Shown here: positions 24,116 to 33,481 of the stretch, in pieces | Layout: the number at the start of each line of letters is the position of its first letter | How positions within the stretch are numbered: position 1 is the stretch's first letter | NCBI RefSeq assembly: GCF_000585215.1 | Contig: NZ_AONC01000034.1 | Location: 1 to 49,888, forward strand | DNA from: Imhoffiella purpurea | GTDB lineage: Bacteria > Pseudomonadota > Gammaproteobacteria > Chromatiales > Chromatiaceae | Direction: 5' to 3' | Length of the DNA: 49,888 nt | Made by a program: the position numbers and the translations under genes | The notes under the pieces: model-generated | Told to the model about the DNA's origin: nothing | Databases searched by the model: none | The model's input: the letters and a program-made list of their open reading frames with translations, nothing else

Positions 24116-26377
24116 TCAGGTCCCCTCCGCCGAACGCACCATCAGTGTCCGTCCGTCGCGCAGCAGACGCTCGCACGCCTCGGCCGGAAGCGGACGGCTG
24201 AAGAGAAAGCCCTGCACCTCCTCGCAATCGTTCAGCACCAGATAGCGCAGTTGAGCCTCGGTCTCCACGCCCTCGGCGACCACCGAGAGCCCGAGCGAAT
24301 GCGCCAGGACGATGATGGCGCGCGTGATCGCCTCGTGATGGCCGCCATCGCCACCGAGCGGACTCACGAAGGAACGATCGATCTTGAGCCGGTCCAGCGG
24401 GAAGCTGCGCAGATAGCCGAGCGAGGAATAGCCGGTGCCGAAATCGTCGACCGACAGACGCACCCCCATGTCGTTGAGCTCGTTGAGGATGCGGATCGCA
24501 TCCTGAACGTCCTCCATGAGCGCGGTCTCGGTGATCTCGAGCTCCAGCTGGCCGGCCTCGACGCCACTGCGCATCAGCATGGTCGCGATGCGCTGGGCGA
24601 GATCGGGCCGACGCAGCTGACGCGGCGACAGGTTGACCGCCATGGTGCCCGGATTCAGCCCCTGATCCAGCCAACTGGCCTGCTGCTCCAGTGCCTGCTG
24701 CAGAACCCAGTCCCCGATCTCCAGAATGAGTCCGGACTCCTCGGCCACCGGGATGAATTCGGCCGGGCTGATGGCCCCTTCCTGACGGCAGTTCCAACGC
24801 AGCAGCGCCTCCCAGCCGGTGATGCGTCGGGTGAGCAGATCGATGCGCGGCTGGTAATGCAGATGGAACTCCTGCTCCTCGATGGCCACACGCAGCAGAC
24901 CCTGCAGCCGGTGCCTCCGCTGGACCTGCTCGGCCACCGGACCGTCGTAGAAGGCATAGCTGCCGCCCCCGGATGTCTTGGCCCATCCCAAGGCCAGGTC
25001 GGCCTTGCGCACCAGCTGGCTCACGTCGCGGCCATCGGATGGAATGAGCGCGATGCCCAGGCTCAGCGTCTGACGGTGTTCCCACTCATTGATGAGGATG
25101 GGCGCGGAGAATGCCGCCAGGATCCGCTCGGACAGAGCGACGACGGACTTGCGGTCGGCCCCAAAGAGGACGGCGACCAGCACGTCGCCGCTGAAGCGCA
25201 CCAGGGGCGTGCCTGGCGGCAGGATCTCGACCAGTCGCGCACAGACGGCGACCAGCAGGAGGTCGCCGAACTCGTGCCCGAGCGATTCGTTGACCTGGCG
25301 AAAACGGTCCAGATCGATCAGGGCCAAGGCGCCGGGCACGAGGAGCCCCTGCTCGTCGGCCAGGATCTGGGATAGCTGCGAGCGATTCGGCAACCCCGTC
25401 AGATCGTCCTGGGTGGCCATGGTGTGCAGCAGATAGGTTTGGCGGGTCTGCTCGGAGGTGTCCTGGACGAACGCCATGACCAGAGGCCATCCGCCGATAC
25501 TGGCACAGCTGAGGGTCATGTCGGTGGTGACATCCCTGCCGTCAGGCCCAACCAGGGGGAGAGACACCGAGCTACCGGATTCGGGCTCGGCGCAGTCTCC
25601 GAGTTCGGCGAGCGCGCGGCGCAGGGACTCCCGACCCGAGGCATCGGGAATCAGATCCAGCAGGTTAGCGATAGCGAGGGGCTCGTCCGTCTCGCCCATC
25701 ATGGTGGCGAACTGTCGGTTCACGTAGCGAATGCCGGCGTCCATATCCATGATGAGGATACCCGCCGGGGCATGATCGATCAGACGCTCGATGCACTCGA
25801 CGCTCGGCCTGGGCCTCAGGCCGGACGCTTCGGTCTCCTTTGGAGATGCCTCCCGCAGCATCCAATAGAGCCCGACCAGCATCATCAGATCGACAACCGG
25901 CTGGAACGGCGCAAGACCGGGCATCCGATACGTCAACCCGAGCGCCAGCACCCAGATCTGCAGCAGGATCAGACCCAGCAGTATGGTCCGACGCCGGCGA
26001 CTGGCGCTGCGTCCCGTGGCGGCGGCGAGAACGACGATGGACGCGGCATAGACCGACAACAGCAGCCAGCTCGTCAGGTCGAGTCCCGCGGCCAGTGCGA
26101 GCAGAACGGCGAATGCCGCCGCCAGCGGAATCCGCAGGCTCCAGCTCGCCCGAGTCGAGGAGCCGATCAGACCGACCCTGACCGCGGCCCGCTCGGCGAG
26201 GGTCGCGGCGAAGGCGGCCATCGCCACCTGGACGAGGCCCCTGAGCATGCCCGGGACACCGGACCAGACATCGCCGAGCGAACCCGAGATCAGCCAGATC
26301 AGGGCCGGCAAGGCCAGGAGGATCGAGACCCTGGTGACGGAGATGGGGCGCCTGACGTCAAAGGGCCCAAGATGCAT
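24116..26377 (-). CDS. Membrane GGDEF-EAL protein, probable c-di-GMP phosphodiesterase
   Basis: A 753-aa protein. The N-terminal 180 residues have about five hydrophobic helices. A PAS domain follows at about 190-310 (CIERLIDHAPAGILIMDMDAGIRYVNRQF), then GGDEF at about 325-485 and EAL at about 495-750. The GGDEF signature is degenerate (SGDVL), so cyclase activity is unlikely. The EAL domain is intact: EALLRW, NLSPRQL, ELEITETALM, DDFGTGYSSLGYL, KIDRSFV, EGVET. ATG 26377 has GTGGAG seven bases upstream; 26383 is an alternative. It starts 25 bp after the cheB stop and is probably the last gene of the chemotaxis operon. Confidence 0.9.
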   Translation of the reverse strand: MHLGPFDVRRPISVTRVSILLALPALIWLISGSLGDVWSGVPGMLRGLVQVAMAAFAATLAERAAVRVGLIGSSTRASWSLRIPLAAAFAVLLALAAGLDLTSWLLLSVYAASIVVLAAATGRSASRRRRTILLGLILLQIWVLALGLTYRMPGLAPFQPVVDLMMLVGLYWMLREASPKETEASGLRPRPSVECIERLIDHAPAGILIMDMDAGIRYVNRQFATMMGETDEPLAIANLLDLIPDASGRESLRRALAELGDCAEPESGSSVSLPLVGPDGRDVTTDMTLSCASIGGWPLVMAFVQDTSEQTRQTYLLHTMATQDDLTGLPNRSQLSQILADEQGLLVPGALALIDLDRFRQVNESLGHEFGDLLLVAVCARLVEILPPGTPLVRFSGDVLVAVLFGADRKSVVALSERILAAFSAPILINEWEHRQTLSLGIALIPSDGRDVSQLVRKADLALGWAKTSGGGSYAFYDGPVAEQVQRRHRLQGLLRVAIEEQEFHLHYQPRIDLLTRRITGWEALLRWNCRQEGAISPAEFIPVAEESGLILEIGDWVLQQALEQQASWLDQGLNPGTMAVNLSPRQLRRPDLAQRIATMLMRSGVEAGQLELEITETALMEDVQDAIRILNELNDMGVRLSVDDFGTGYSSLGYLRSFPLDRLKIDRSFVSPLGGDGGHHEAITRAIIVLAHSLGLSVVAEGVETEAQLRYLVLNDCEEVQGFLFSRPLPAEACERLLRDGRTLMVRSAEGT

Positions 26378-26402
26378 CGTCATACTCCACCGACCTTGTT
26401 CG

Positions 26403-27482
26403 CTATCTCCGCCCCTCTCCGAAGGCCATGATGGTCCCGGCGATATCGCCGAGCGGCATCGACCGCTCGACGGCACCCAGCTTGACCGCCTCCTTGGGCA
26501 TACCATAGACGACGCAGGTCGCCTCGTCCTGCGCCACCGACATGGCGCCAGCGTCGCGCATCTCCTTGAGTCCGCGTGCGCCGTCGTCGCCCATGCCGGT
26601 CATGATGACCCCCAGGGCGTTGCGCCCGGCGCTGCGCGCGGTCGAGCGGAAGAGCACGTCGACGGACGGCTTGTGCCGGCTCACCGGCGGACCGTCCATG
26701 ATGCTGACCTGATACTGGGCGCCACTGCGCTTGAGGACCATGTGCCGACCTCCGGGCGCGATCAGTGCCCGTCCCTGAATCACCCGGTCGCCGTTCTGGG
26801 CCTCGCGGACCTCCATCTGGCAGAGACCGTCGAGCCGCTTGGCGAAGGCGGTCGTGAACTGCTCGGGCATATGCTGCACCACCACCAGGCCCGGCGCCGT
26901 GCGCGGCAAGGCGGTCAGGAGCACCTCCAGCGCCTGAGTGCCGCCGGTCGAGGTACCGACCGCCACGATCTTCTCCGTGGTCTGATGCATCGCCCGATCG
27001 GGGGCACTGCCGAGCACCACGTCGGCCGTATATTTCGGGACCACCGCCGGGGCCGGAGCCGATGCGACCCGCTTCATATTGGCCTTGGAGGCCGCGCGTA
27101 CGGCCCGGGCGACCTCCTTGGCCGCCGAGGAGAGAAAATCCTTCAGCCCCACCTGGGGCTTGGTGATCACCTCCATGGCGCCGGCGGCCAAGGCCTCGAT
27201 CGTCGTCTGGGCACCCTTCTCGGTCAGGGAGGAGCAGATGACGACGGGGGTCGGATGCTCGGCCATCAGCTTCTTCATGAAGGTGATGCCGTCCATCCTA
27301 GGCATCTCCACGTCGAGGACGATGACGTCCGGCCAATCGCGCTTCATCTTCTCGAGCGCGAAGATCGGATCCGAGGCGGTCGCGATCACCTTCAAGTCGT
27401 GCTCGTTCTCGAGCAACCCGGAAAGCACCTGCCGTACCGTGGCCGAATCGTCCACGATCATGACCTTGATGCATGCACTCAT
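26403..27482 (-). CDS. cheB: Chemotaxis protein-glutamate methylesterase CheB
   Basis: A 359-aa CheB: receiver domain with Asp57 ([12 protein letters not shown]), a linker, then the methylesterase domain with the catalytic elements GTSTGG, QHMPEQF and [11 protein letters not shown]. It removes methyl groups from (or deamidates) the receptors and is activated by CheA phosphorylation. Its ATG overlaps the cheD stop by four bases (ATGA). Confidence 0.97.
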   Translation of the reverse strand: MSACIKVMIVDDSATVRQVLSGLLENEHDLKVIATASDPIFALEKMKRDWPDVIVLDVEMPRMDGITFMKKLMAEHPTPVVICSSLTEKGAQTTIEALAAGAMEVITKPQVGLKDFLSSAAKEVARAVRAASKANMKRVASAPAPAVVPKYTADVVLGSAPDRAMHQTTEKIVAVGTSTGGTQALEVLLTALPRTAPGLVVVQHMPEQFTTAFAKRLDGLCQMEVREAQNGDRVIQGRALIAPGGRHMVLKRSGAQYQVSIMDGPPVSRHKPSVDVLFRSTARSAGRNALGVIMTGMGDDGARGLKEMRDAGAMSVAQDEATCVVYGMPKEAVKLGAVERSMPLGDIAGTIMAFGEGRR

Positions 27483-28021
27483 GCCACTTTCTCCTTTTTG
27501 CACCGACGGCACCAGCCCTCGCAGACGACGGGGGAATGCTTGAGCCAGGCGAGACCGCTGGCGACATCGAACACCAGTTGACGATGCCCGTGACCGCCAA
27601 GATGCTCGGCCACCACCGGATGCCCGAAATATTTCGCCAGTTCGCGACCGGCCGCGATATTGCGCTCGTTGACCCGATTGGTGGAGATGTCGCATCCGGC
27701 ATCGGGACAGGGAAACATGATGCCGCCACCGAAGAGCTTGGCCTCGAACTCGTGCGGCGGACGTCCGGTCGCCTCGATCTCGCGCTCCAGCATCGCCATC
27801 GCCGAATCGGCGTAACAGCCGCCACGGTCGGGCTTGAGGGAGGCAGGGGAACGGGAGATCATGAAATGGCAGAGTCCTCCGATCCGTAGCGTCGGATGCC
27901 AGAGGGTCACGGCGACACAGGAACCGAGGACGGTCCGCAGACGCGTCTCTCCGCCCCCGAACCAGATGTCGCAGGGATAGACATAGATGTCTTGTTGGTT
28001 TTCTTGACGGGTATTGGTCAT
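27479..28021 (-). CDS. cheD: Chemoreceptor glutamine deamidase CheD
   Basis: A 180-aa CheD. The active-site Cys is in [12 protein letters not shown], and the following GGLCHFMI supplies the conserved His region; FGGGIMF and NVxER-like NRVNERN are family features. A C-terminal extension is Cys-rich ([10 protein letters not shown]). CheD deamidates receptor glutamines and, in many bacteria, is controlled by CheY or CheC. The gene lies 13 bp after cheR and overlaps cheB. Confidence 0.96.
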   Translation of the reverse strand: MTNTRQENQQDIYVYPCDIWFGGGETRLRTVLGSCVAVTLWHPTLRIGGLCHFMISRSPASLKPDRGGCYADSAMAMLEREIEATGRPPHEFEAKLFGGGIMFPCPDAGCDISTNRVNERNIAAGRELAKYFGHPVVAEHLGGHGHRQLVFDVASGLAWLKHSPVVCEGWCRRCKKEKVA

Positions 28022-28034
28022 GGAGGCGGTCCGC

Positions 28035-28841
28035 TCAGACCTTGCGATAGACGGCGGGGGCGATTCCTTCCAACCCCTTGACCAATCCGGTGAGACTCTC
28101 CGAGTGTCCGATGAAGAACCAGCCCCCCGGACGCAGACGGTTCATGAGACTCTCGACCACCTTGCGCTTGGTATCCGGCTGGAAATAGATCATGACGTTG
28201 CGCAGAAAGATGGCGTCGAAGGTTCCGGTCGAGGGCAATGGCGCCGTCAGGTTGATCTGGGCGAAACTCACCCTGGAACGGAGCTGGGGCGAAATGATGA
28301 AGCGTCCCTCCTGGCTGCCGATCCCCTTGAGACAATAGCGTTTCAGCCGGGCCTGCGACAGCTCGGGCGCGCGCTCCATCGAATAGAGCCCGGATTCGGC
28401 CTGCTCCAGGACCTTGCTGCTGATGTCGGAACCCAAGACCTCCCAGGAGCCGGCCCCCAGAGACTCCTCCAGCACCATGGCGAGCGTGTAGACCTCCTCG
28501 CCGCTGGAGCAGGCCGCGCTCCACACCCGGAAGGGACGTTCGCGCGGATGCTGGGCCAGGAGCCCGTCGCGCAGCAGCTCGAAATGCTTCGGCTCGCGGA
28601 AGAAATGGGTCTCGTTGGTGGTCAGCAGATCCACCGCGATCTGGCGCTCCTCGCTCTCGGCCGAGATCAGACGATAATAGTCGGTGAAGCTATTCAGACC
28701 ATGGTGACGCAGACGCTTGGTCAGGCGCCCCGCCACCAGCGTCTTCTTCACCGGGGACAGACTGATACCGGCGACGCCATAGATGAATTTCCGGAATTGA
28801 GCGAACTCATGGTCGCTCAGCCGCGTCTCATGCGTGCTCAT
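28035..28841 (-). CDS. cheR: Chemotaxis protein methyltransferase CheR
   Basis: A 268-aa CheR: N-terminal all-helical domain (FRKFIYGVAGISLSPVKKTLV), TTNETHFFREPKHFELL, the AdoMet-binding VWSAACSSGEEVYTLAM, and FDAIFLRNVMIYFQPDTK. It methylates receptor glutamates. ATG 28841 is preferred; a TTG at 28871 would extend it by ten residues. A 12-codon open frame with its own ribosome site overlaps the start, a leftover of the neighbouring duplication. Confidence 0.96.
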   Translation of the reverse strand: MSTHETRLSDHEFAQFRKFIYGVAGISLSPVKKTLVAGRLTKRLRHHGLNSFTDYYRLISAESEERQIAVDLLTTNETHFFREPKHFELLRDGLLAQHPRERPFRVWSAACSSGEEVYTLAMVLEESLGAGSWEVLGSDISSKVLEQAESGLYSMERAPELSQARLKRYCLKGIGSQEGRFIISPQLRSRVSFAQINLTAPLPSTGTFDAIFLRNVMIYFQPDTKRKVVESLMNRLRPGGWFFIGHSESLTGLVKGLEGIAPAVYRKV

Positions 28842-28866
28842 GTCGCGTCTCGTCTTCGGATGCCAT
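28828..28866 (-). pseudogene. Vestige of a cheW start between MCP1 and cheR
   Basis: ATG at 28866, with GGAGG five bases upstream, reads MASEDETRHEHA and stops at 28828, just inside cheR. Its ribosome site, ATG and first three codons match those of cheW at 32390 (MASKDP). The sequence upstream of both, including the 3' ends of the two receptor genes, is also the same. It is best read as the duplicated 5' edge of cheW. Confidence 0.6.
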
Positions 28867-29972
28867 GACAACCTCCATCAGAAACTGACGAACTCGGAAT
28901 CCAGCGTCGGGCTGGCCGACAGCCGCTTGAGGCCCGGCTTGGATACCATGCTCGCCTCCTCGGGGGCCTTGAGCGCCTTGGATGCCGATGCGGCAGCCGC
29001 AGGGAGGGGGCGGGCCGACTCGCCGCCGGTCTTGAAGAAGCTCATCATCTGCTGGAGCTGCTCGGCCTGGCCGCTCATCTCCTCGGCCGTCGCCGCCAGC
29101 TCCTCGGAGGCCGAGGCGTTCTGCTGGGTCGTCTGATTGAGCTGTTCCATGGCACCGTTGATCTGGCCCACGCCGGTCGACTGCTCGCTCGACGCGGCCG
29201 CGATCTCCTGCACCAGGTCCGAGGTCTTGGCGATCGCCGGCACGATCTCGTCGAGCAGACGTCCGGCGCGCTCGGCCAGCTCCACGCTGGAGCCCGCCAC
29301 CTCGCCGATCTCCTGGGCCGCCTCCTGGCTGCGCTCGGCCAGCTTGCGCACCTCGGCCGCAACCACCGCGAAGCCTTTGCCGTGCTCGCCCGCCCGCGCC
29401 GCCTCGATCGCCGCGTTCAGGGCCAGCAGGTTGGTCTGATAGGCGATGTCGTCGATGATCCCGATCTTCTGGGCGATCTGCTTCATGGCATGCACGGTCT
29501 CGCGCACCGCCTCGCCGCCCTCGGCCGCCTCCTTCGCCGCCTTGGCCGCCATGCCGTCGGTCACGGTGGCGTTCTCCGTGTTCTGCGCCACCGAGGCCGC
29601 CATCTGCTCCATCGAGGCCGAGGTCTCCTCGACGCTCGCGGCCTGCTCGGTCGCGCCCTGGGACAGCGACTGGGACGTCATGCTGACCTGATCGGCGGCC
29701 GAGGTGAGATCGTCCGCGGTATCGCGCACATCGACCATGGTCTGAGCCAGCTTGGCCACCGTGTTGTTCACCGTGGTGCGCAGCTCCTCGAGCCGCCCCT
29801 GGTAGCGGGTCTCGATGGTCTCGGACAGATCGCCCTCCTCCATCAGGCTCAGGATGCGCATCACCTCGTTCACCGGACCGATCACCGCATCCAGGGTCGC
29901 GTTGATCCCCTCGACGATGCGACGGAAGTCGCCGCGATGATGGGCGGCGTCGGCGCGCACCTCGAGCCGGCC
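28858..29972 (-). repeat. Duplicated 3' end of chemoreceptor gene, copy 1
   Basis: This 1.1-kb stretch covers the C-terminal signalling domain of MCP1, its stop, the ribosome site and the first codons after it. It is near-identical to 32382-33481. Copy 1 is 15 bp longer because of a longer Pro/Ala linker before the C-terminal DSEFVSF. Confidence 0.9.
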
Positions 29973-31604
29973 GGCCACGGCGGCCTCGGCCAGCCGGTCG
30001 GCGTCCTCGATCAGGGCCTTGATGTTGCCGCGCACCTGCTCGACGGTCTCGTTGATGAAGCGTTTCTTCCCCGGAAAGAGTTCCAGCTCGGCGTCCATGT
30101 CGCCTTCGCCGAAGGCCTTCACGCAGGCCATCGCCTTCTTCTTCACCGCGATGTGGCCCGCGACCATGTCATTGACCCCCTTGGCCATCGTCCGGAAGTC
30201 GCCCTTGAACCGTTCCTCGTCCATGCGCACGTCGATATCGCCCGCGTCGTGCTCGTCCGCCATCCGGCTCATCTCGTCGATGAAACCGCGGATGTTGCCC
30301 CGCACCTGCTCGATGGTGTCGTTGATGAAGCGTTTCTTCCCCGGAAAGAGTTCCAGCTCGGCGTCCATGTCGCCCTCGCCGAAGGCCTTCACGCAGGCCA
30401 TCGTCTTCTTCTTCACCGCGATGTGGCCCGCGACCATGTCGTTGACCCCTTTGGCCATCGTCCGGAAGTCGCCCTTGAACCGCGCCTCGTCCATGCGCAC
30501 GTCGATGTCGCCCGCGTCGTGCTCGTCCGCCATCCGGCTCATCTCGGCGATGAAACCGCGGATGTTGCCCCGCACCTGCTCGATGGTGTCGTTGATGAAG
30601 CGCTTCTTCCCCGGAAAGAGTTCCAGCTCGGCGTCCATGTCGCCCTCGCCGAAGGCCTTCACGCAGGCCATCGCCTTCTTCTTCACCGCGATGTGGCCCG
30701 CGACCATGTCGTTGACGCCCTTGGCCATCACCTGGAAATCGCCCTGGAACCGCGCCTCGTCCATGCGCACGTCGATGTCGCCCGCGTCGTGCTCGTCCGC
30801 CATCCGGCTCATCTCGGCGATGAAGCGCTGGATGGCGTCAGACATCTTATTCATTGCCGCCATCAGACTGGAGTCATCACCCTTTTTGAGGACGATCTCC
30901 GAGCCCAGATCACCGACCGCGATCCGGTTGGCGACCGCGGCGGCGAAGTCGGGCTCGCCGCCCAGCTGCTTGAGCAGACCGCGCGTGATGGTGATCCCCA
31001 GGAGGCCGACCACGAACAGGGTCAGAGCGACCAGGATCAGGGTCGTGCCGAAGGCGCTATCGCGGGTGGTCTCGGCCAGATCGGCCGCCCGATTCGCCAG
31101 TCCGACGTTGTATGCGAAATGCTCGTCGAGGACGGTGTCGAGCTGCCTGGCGATCGAGGCGATCGCGGACGCCTGCTCATGGGCCGCCTCGAGGTCGTTG
31201 GTGCGCGAGCGCATGAGCAGCGGATCGAGTCCGACGACGTATTGCTGGTACAGCGCCATCTCCCGCTCGAGAAACCCCTTGTCCGTCTCGTCGGAGACGA
31301 GGGACAGGTAGGCCTGCTCCGCCTGCTCGAATCCCGCGCGACCCTCGGCGATCTCCTTCTCGACCGCCGCCATCCTGGCCGAATCGGTACTGAGGATATG
31401 ACGATAGACGCTGACCCGAAGCCGCGCGAACCGACCGCGCAAGTCGTCCAGGGCCACCAGGCTGGGGACCGAATTGAGGGTGCTGTAATTCGCCGCCTCA
31501 TAGACCTTGACCATCTGCCGGTCGTTCAGGAAGGTCAGCAGTCCGATTCCGAGCAGCGCCGCACCCACGAGCAGGGTCATCTTTTTGGCGACAGTGAACT
31601 TCAT
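28878..31604 (-). CDS. Methyl-accepting chemotaxis protein with three identical poly-HAMP units (MCP1)
   Basis: A 908-aa receptor. TM1 is at about residues 9-27, a four-helix-bundle-type periplasmic domain follows (28-185), and TM2 is at about 187-209. Next come a HAMP-like stretch and three tandem 90-residue units (261-350, 351-440, 441-530), each beginning [20 protein letters not shown]. A further HAMP-type segment (about 535-640) precedes the methyl-accepting signalling domain, whose hairpin tip is [19 protein letters not shown]. The C-terminus is DSEFVSF, not the NWETF tether. The gene lies between cheW (234 bp upstream) and cheR. The ligand is unknown. Confidence 0.95.
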   Translation of the reverse strand: MKFTVAKKMTLLVGAALLGIGLLTFLNDRQMVKVYEAANYSTLNSVPSLVALDDLRGRFARLRVSVYRHILSTDSARMAAVEKEIAEGRAGFEQAEQAYLSLVSDETDKGFLEREMALYQQYVVGLDPLLMRSRTNDLEAAHEQASAIASIARQLDTVLDEHFAYNVGLANRAADLAETTRDSAFGTTLILVALTLFVVGLLGITITRGLLKQLGGEPDFAAAVANRIAVGDLGSEIVLKKGDDSSLMAAMNKMSDAIQRFIAEMSRMADEHDAGDIDVRMDEARFQGDFQVMAKGVNDMVAGHIAVKKKAMACVKAFGEGDMDAELELFPGKKRFINDTIEQVRGNIRGFIAEMSRMADEHDAGDIDVRMDEARFKGDFRTMAKGVNDMVAGHIAVKKKTMACVKAFGEGDMDAELELFPGKKRFINDTIEQVRGNIRGFIDEMSRMADEHDAGDIDVRMDEERFKGDFRTMAKGVNDMVAGHIAVKKKAMACVKAFGEGDMDAELELFPGKKRFINETVEQVRGNIKALIEDADRLAEAAVAGRLEVRADAAHHRGDFRRIVEGINATLDAVIGPVNEVMRILSLMEEGDLSETIETRYQGRLEELRTTVNNTVAKLAQTMVDVRDTADDLTSAADQVSMTSQSLSQGATEQAASVEETSASMEQMAASVAQNTENATVTDGMAAKAAKEAAEGGEAVRETVHAMKQIAQKIGIIDDIAYQTNLLALNAAIEAARAGEHGKGFAVVAAEVRKLAERSQEAAQEIGEVAGSSVELAERAGRLLDEIVPAIAKTSDLVQEIAAASSEQSTGVGQINGAMEQLNQTTQQNASASEELAATAEEMSGQAEQLQQMMSFFKTGGESARPLPAAAASASKALKAPEEASMVSKPGLKRLSASPTLDSEFVSF
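30015..30824 (-). repeat. Three tandem 270-bp repeats inside MCP1
   Basis: Units at 30555-30824, 30285-30554 and 30015-30284 are almost identical in DNA and encode 90 residues each. Differences are a handful of substitutions, such as FQGDFQV versus FKGDFRT, AMACVK versus TMACVK, and INDTIEQ versus INETVEQ. Such identity means recent expansion or gene conversion. Confidence 0.95.
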
Positions 31605-31838
31605 GAGGATAGGTCCCCTTGATTAGTGTGAAATCATCCAACCATGCAGGAATGCATCGGCTCGGCGGACCAATCTGCGAGGCCTCGCCGTCATCTGGAA
31701 TGCCCTTCATGGACTTCGGGGGATCCATCGATGCCTTCGTCCGCCACCGGCGAGCCGCCCCTCCGAGCGCAAAGCCGGCCATGATCAGACGACCGGTCCC
31801 GACACCCGACGGAGGCGGAACCGGTCGCCGAGGAGTCT

Positions 31839-32390
31839 TCAACCCGAGGATGCGGCCCGATTGGAAACGGCGGCGATCGCGGGGGACACGAGACCGATGA
31901 GACCCTCGGTGCCCAAGACGCGCGAGACGTCGAGCAGGATGACGAAGCGACCGTCCACCTTGCCCATGCCCCGAATGAAGTCGCTCTTGATGCCGGCGCC
32001 GAAGGCCGGTGGCGGCTCGATCTCCTCGGGCGAGATCTCGAGCACCGCCGAGACGCTGTCGACCAGGATGCCCACGTCCTGAACGCTGCCTTCCTCGTTC
32101 ATCTCGACGATGACGATGCAGCTGCGCCGCCCGGCCTCAGCCGCCCGTCCATGGAAACGGGCGGACAGATCCACGACCGGAACCACGGCCCCGCGCAGAT
32201 TGATCACGCCCCGGATGAAGTCGGGCATCATGGGCACGCTCGAAACCGCGCCGTACTGGATGATCTCCTTGATCGCCAGGATGCCGATGCCGAACATCTG
32301 TCCCGCCACGGTGAAGGTCAGATACTGGCTGGTGCCTTCCTCCTCGACGTCGATCGGACCGGACCGCGTGTTTGGATCCTTGGATGCCAT
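31839..32390 (-). CDS. cheW: Chemotaxis coupling protein CheW
   Basis: A 183-aa CheW: QYLTFTVAGQMFGIGILAIKEII, the conserved GVINLRGAVVPVVDL, VGILVDSVSAV, and GMGKVDGRFVILLDV. It links receptors to the CheA P5 domain. The ATG at 32390 has GGAGG upstream and is 11 bp after the MCP2 stop. A 234-bp gap follows before MCP1, and no gene is supported in it. Confidence 0.96.
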   Translation of the reverse strand: MASKDPNTRSGPIDVEEEGTSQYLTFTVAGQMFGIGILAIKEIIQYGAVSSVPMMPDFIRGVINLRGAVVPVVDLSARFHGRAAEAGRRSCIVIVEMNEEGSVQDVGILVDSVSAVLEISPEEIEPPPAFGAGIKSDFIRGMGKVDGRFVILLDVSRVLGTEGLIGLVSPAIAAVSNRAASSG

Positions 32391-33481
32391 GATCACCTCC
32401 CTCAGAAACTGACGAATTCGGAATCCAGCATCGGACTGGAGGAGAGCCGCTTGACGCTCGGCTTGGATACGATTCTCGGCTCGGCGGACGCCTTGGGCTT
32501 GGCTGGCGCCGCCGGAAGCTGGACCGAACCGCCGCCGGTCTTGAAGAAGCTCATCATCTGCTGGAGCTGCTCGGCTTGGCTGCTCATCTCCTCGGCCGTC
32601 GCCGCCAGCTCCTCGGAGGCCGAGGCGTTCTGCTGGGTCGTCTGATTGAGCTGCTCCATGGCGCCGTTGATCTGACTCACGCCGGTCGACTGCTCGCTCG
32701 ACGCGGCCGCGATCTCCTGCACCAGATCCGAGGTCTTGGCGATCGCCGGCACGATCTCGTCGAGCAGACATCCGGCCTTCTCGGCCAGCTGAACGCTGGA
32801 GCTGGCCACCTCGCCGATCTCCTGGGCCGCCTCCTGGCTGCGCTCGGCCAGCTTGCGCACCTCGGCCGCGACCACGGCGAAGCCCTTGCCGTGCTCGCCC
32901 GCGCGCGCCGCCTCGATCGCCGCGTTCAGGGCCAGCAGGTTGGTCTGATAGGCGATGTCGTCGATGATGCCGATCTTCTCGGCGATCGATTTCATCGCCA
33001 TCACGGTCTCCTTCACCGCGACGCCGCCCTCGGATGCCTCCTTCGCCGCCTTGGCCGCCATGCCGTCGGTCACGGTGGCGTTCTCGGTGTTCTGCGCCAC
33101 CGAGGCCGACATCTGCTCCATCGAGGCCGAGGTCTCCTCGACGCTCGCGGCCTGCTCGGTCGCGCCCTGGGACAGCGACTGGGAGGTCATGCTGACCTGA
33201 TCGGCGGCCGAGGTCAGATCGTCGGCGGTGCTGCGCACGTCCTGCATGGTCTGAGCCAGCTTGACCACCGTGTTGTTGACCGTGGTACGCAGCTCCTCGA
33301 GCCGCCCATGGTAGCGGGCCTCGATGGTCTCGGACAAATCGCCCTCCTCCATCAGGCTCAGAATGCGCATCACCTCGTTCACCGGACCGACCACCGCGTC
33401 CAGGGTGGCGTTGATCCCCTCGACGATGCGGCGGAAGTCGCCGCGATGATGGGTCGCATCGGCACGCTCGTCCAGCCGGCC
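32382..33481 (-). repeat. Duplicated 3' end of chemoreceptor gene, copy 2
   Basis: Near-identical to 28858-29972: it covers the MCP2 signalling domain, the stop, the ribosome site and the start of cheW. Here cheW is intact, so this copy is likely the original arrangement. Confidence 0.9.

Noticed and set aside
24116-26377. Bifunctional cyclase/phosphodiesterase call
   Set aside because: The GGDEF signature reads SGDVL, which lacks the residues needed for cyclase activity, so only a phosphodiesterase role is proposed.
29382-31622. 746-codon frame opposite MCP1
   Set aside because: His/Leu/Arg-rich shadow of the poly-HAMP and signalling coding sequence; the internal repeats are mirrored in it.
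31498-31842. 114-codon - strand frame between cheW and MCP1
   Set aside because: It overlaps the MCP1 start, has Pro/Arg-rich composition and no ribosome site.
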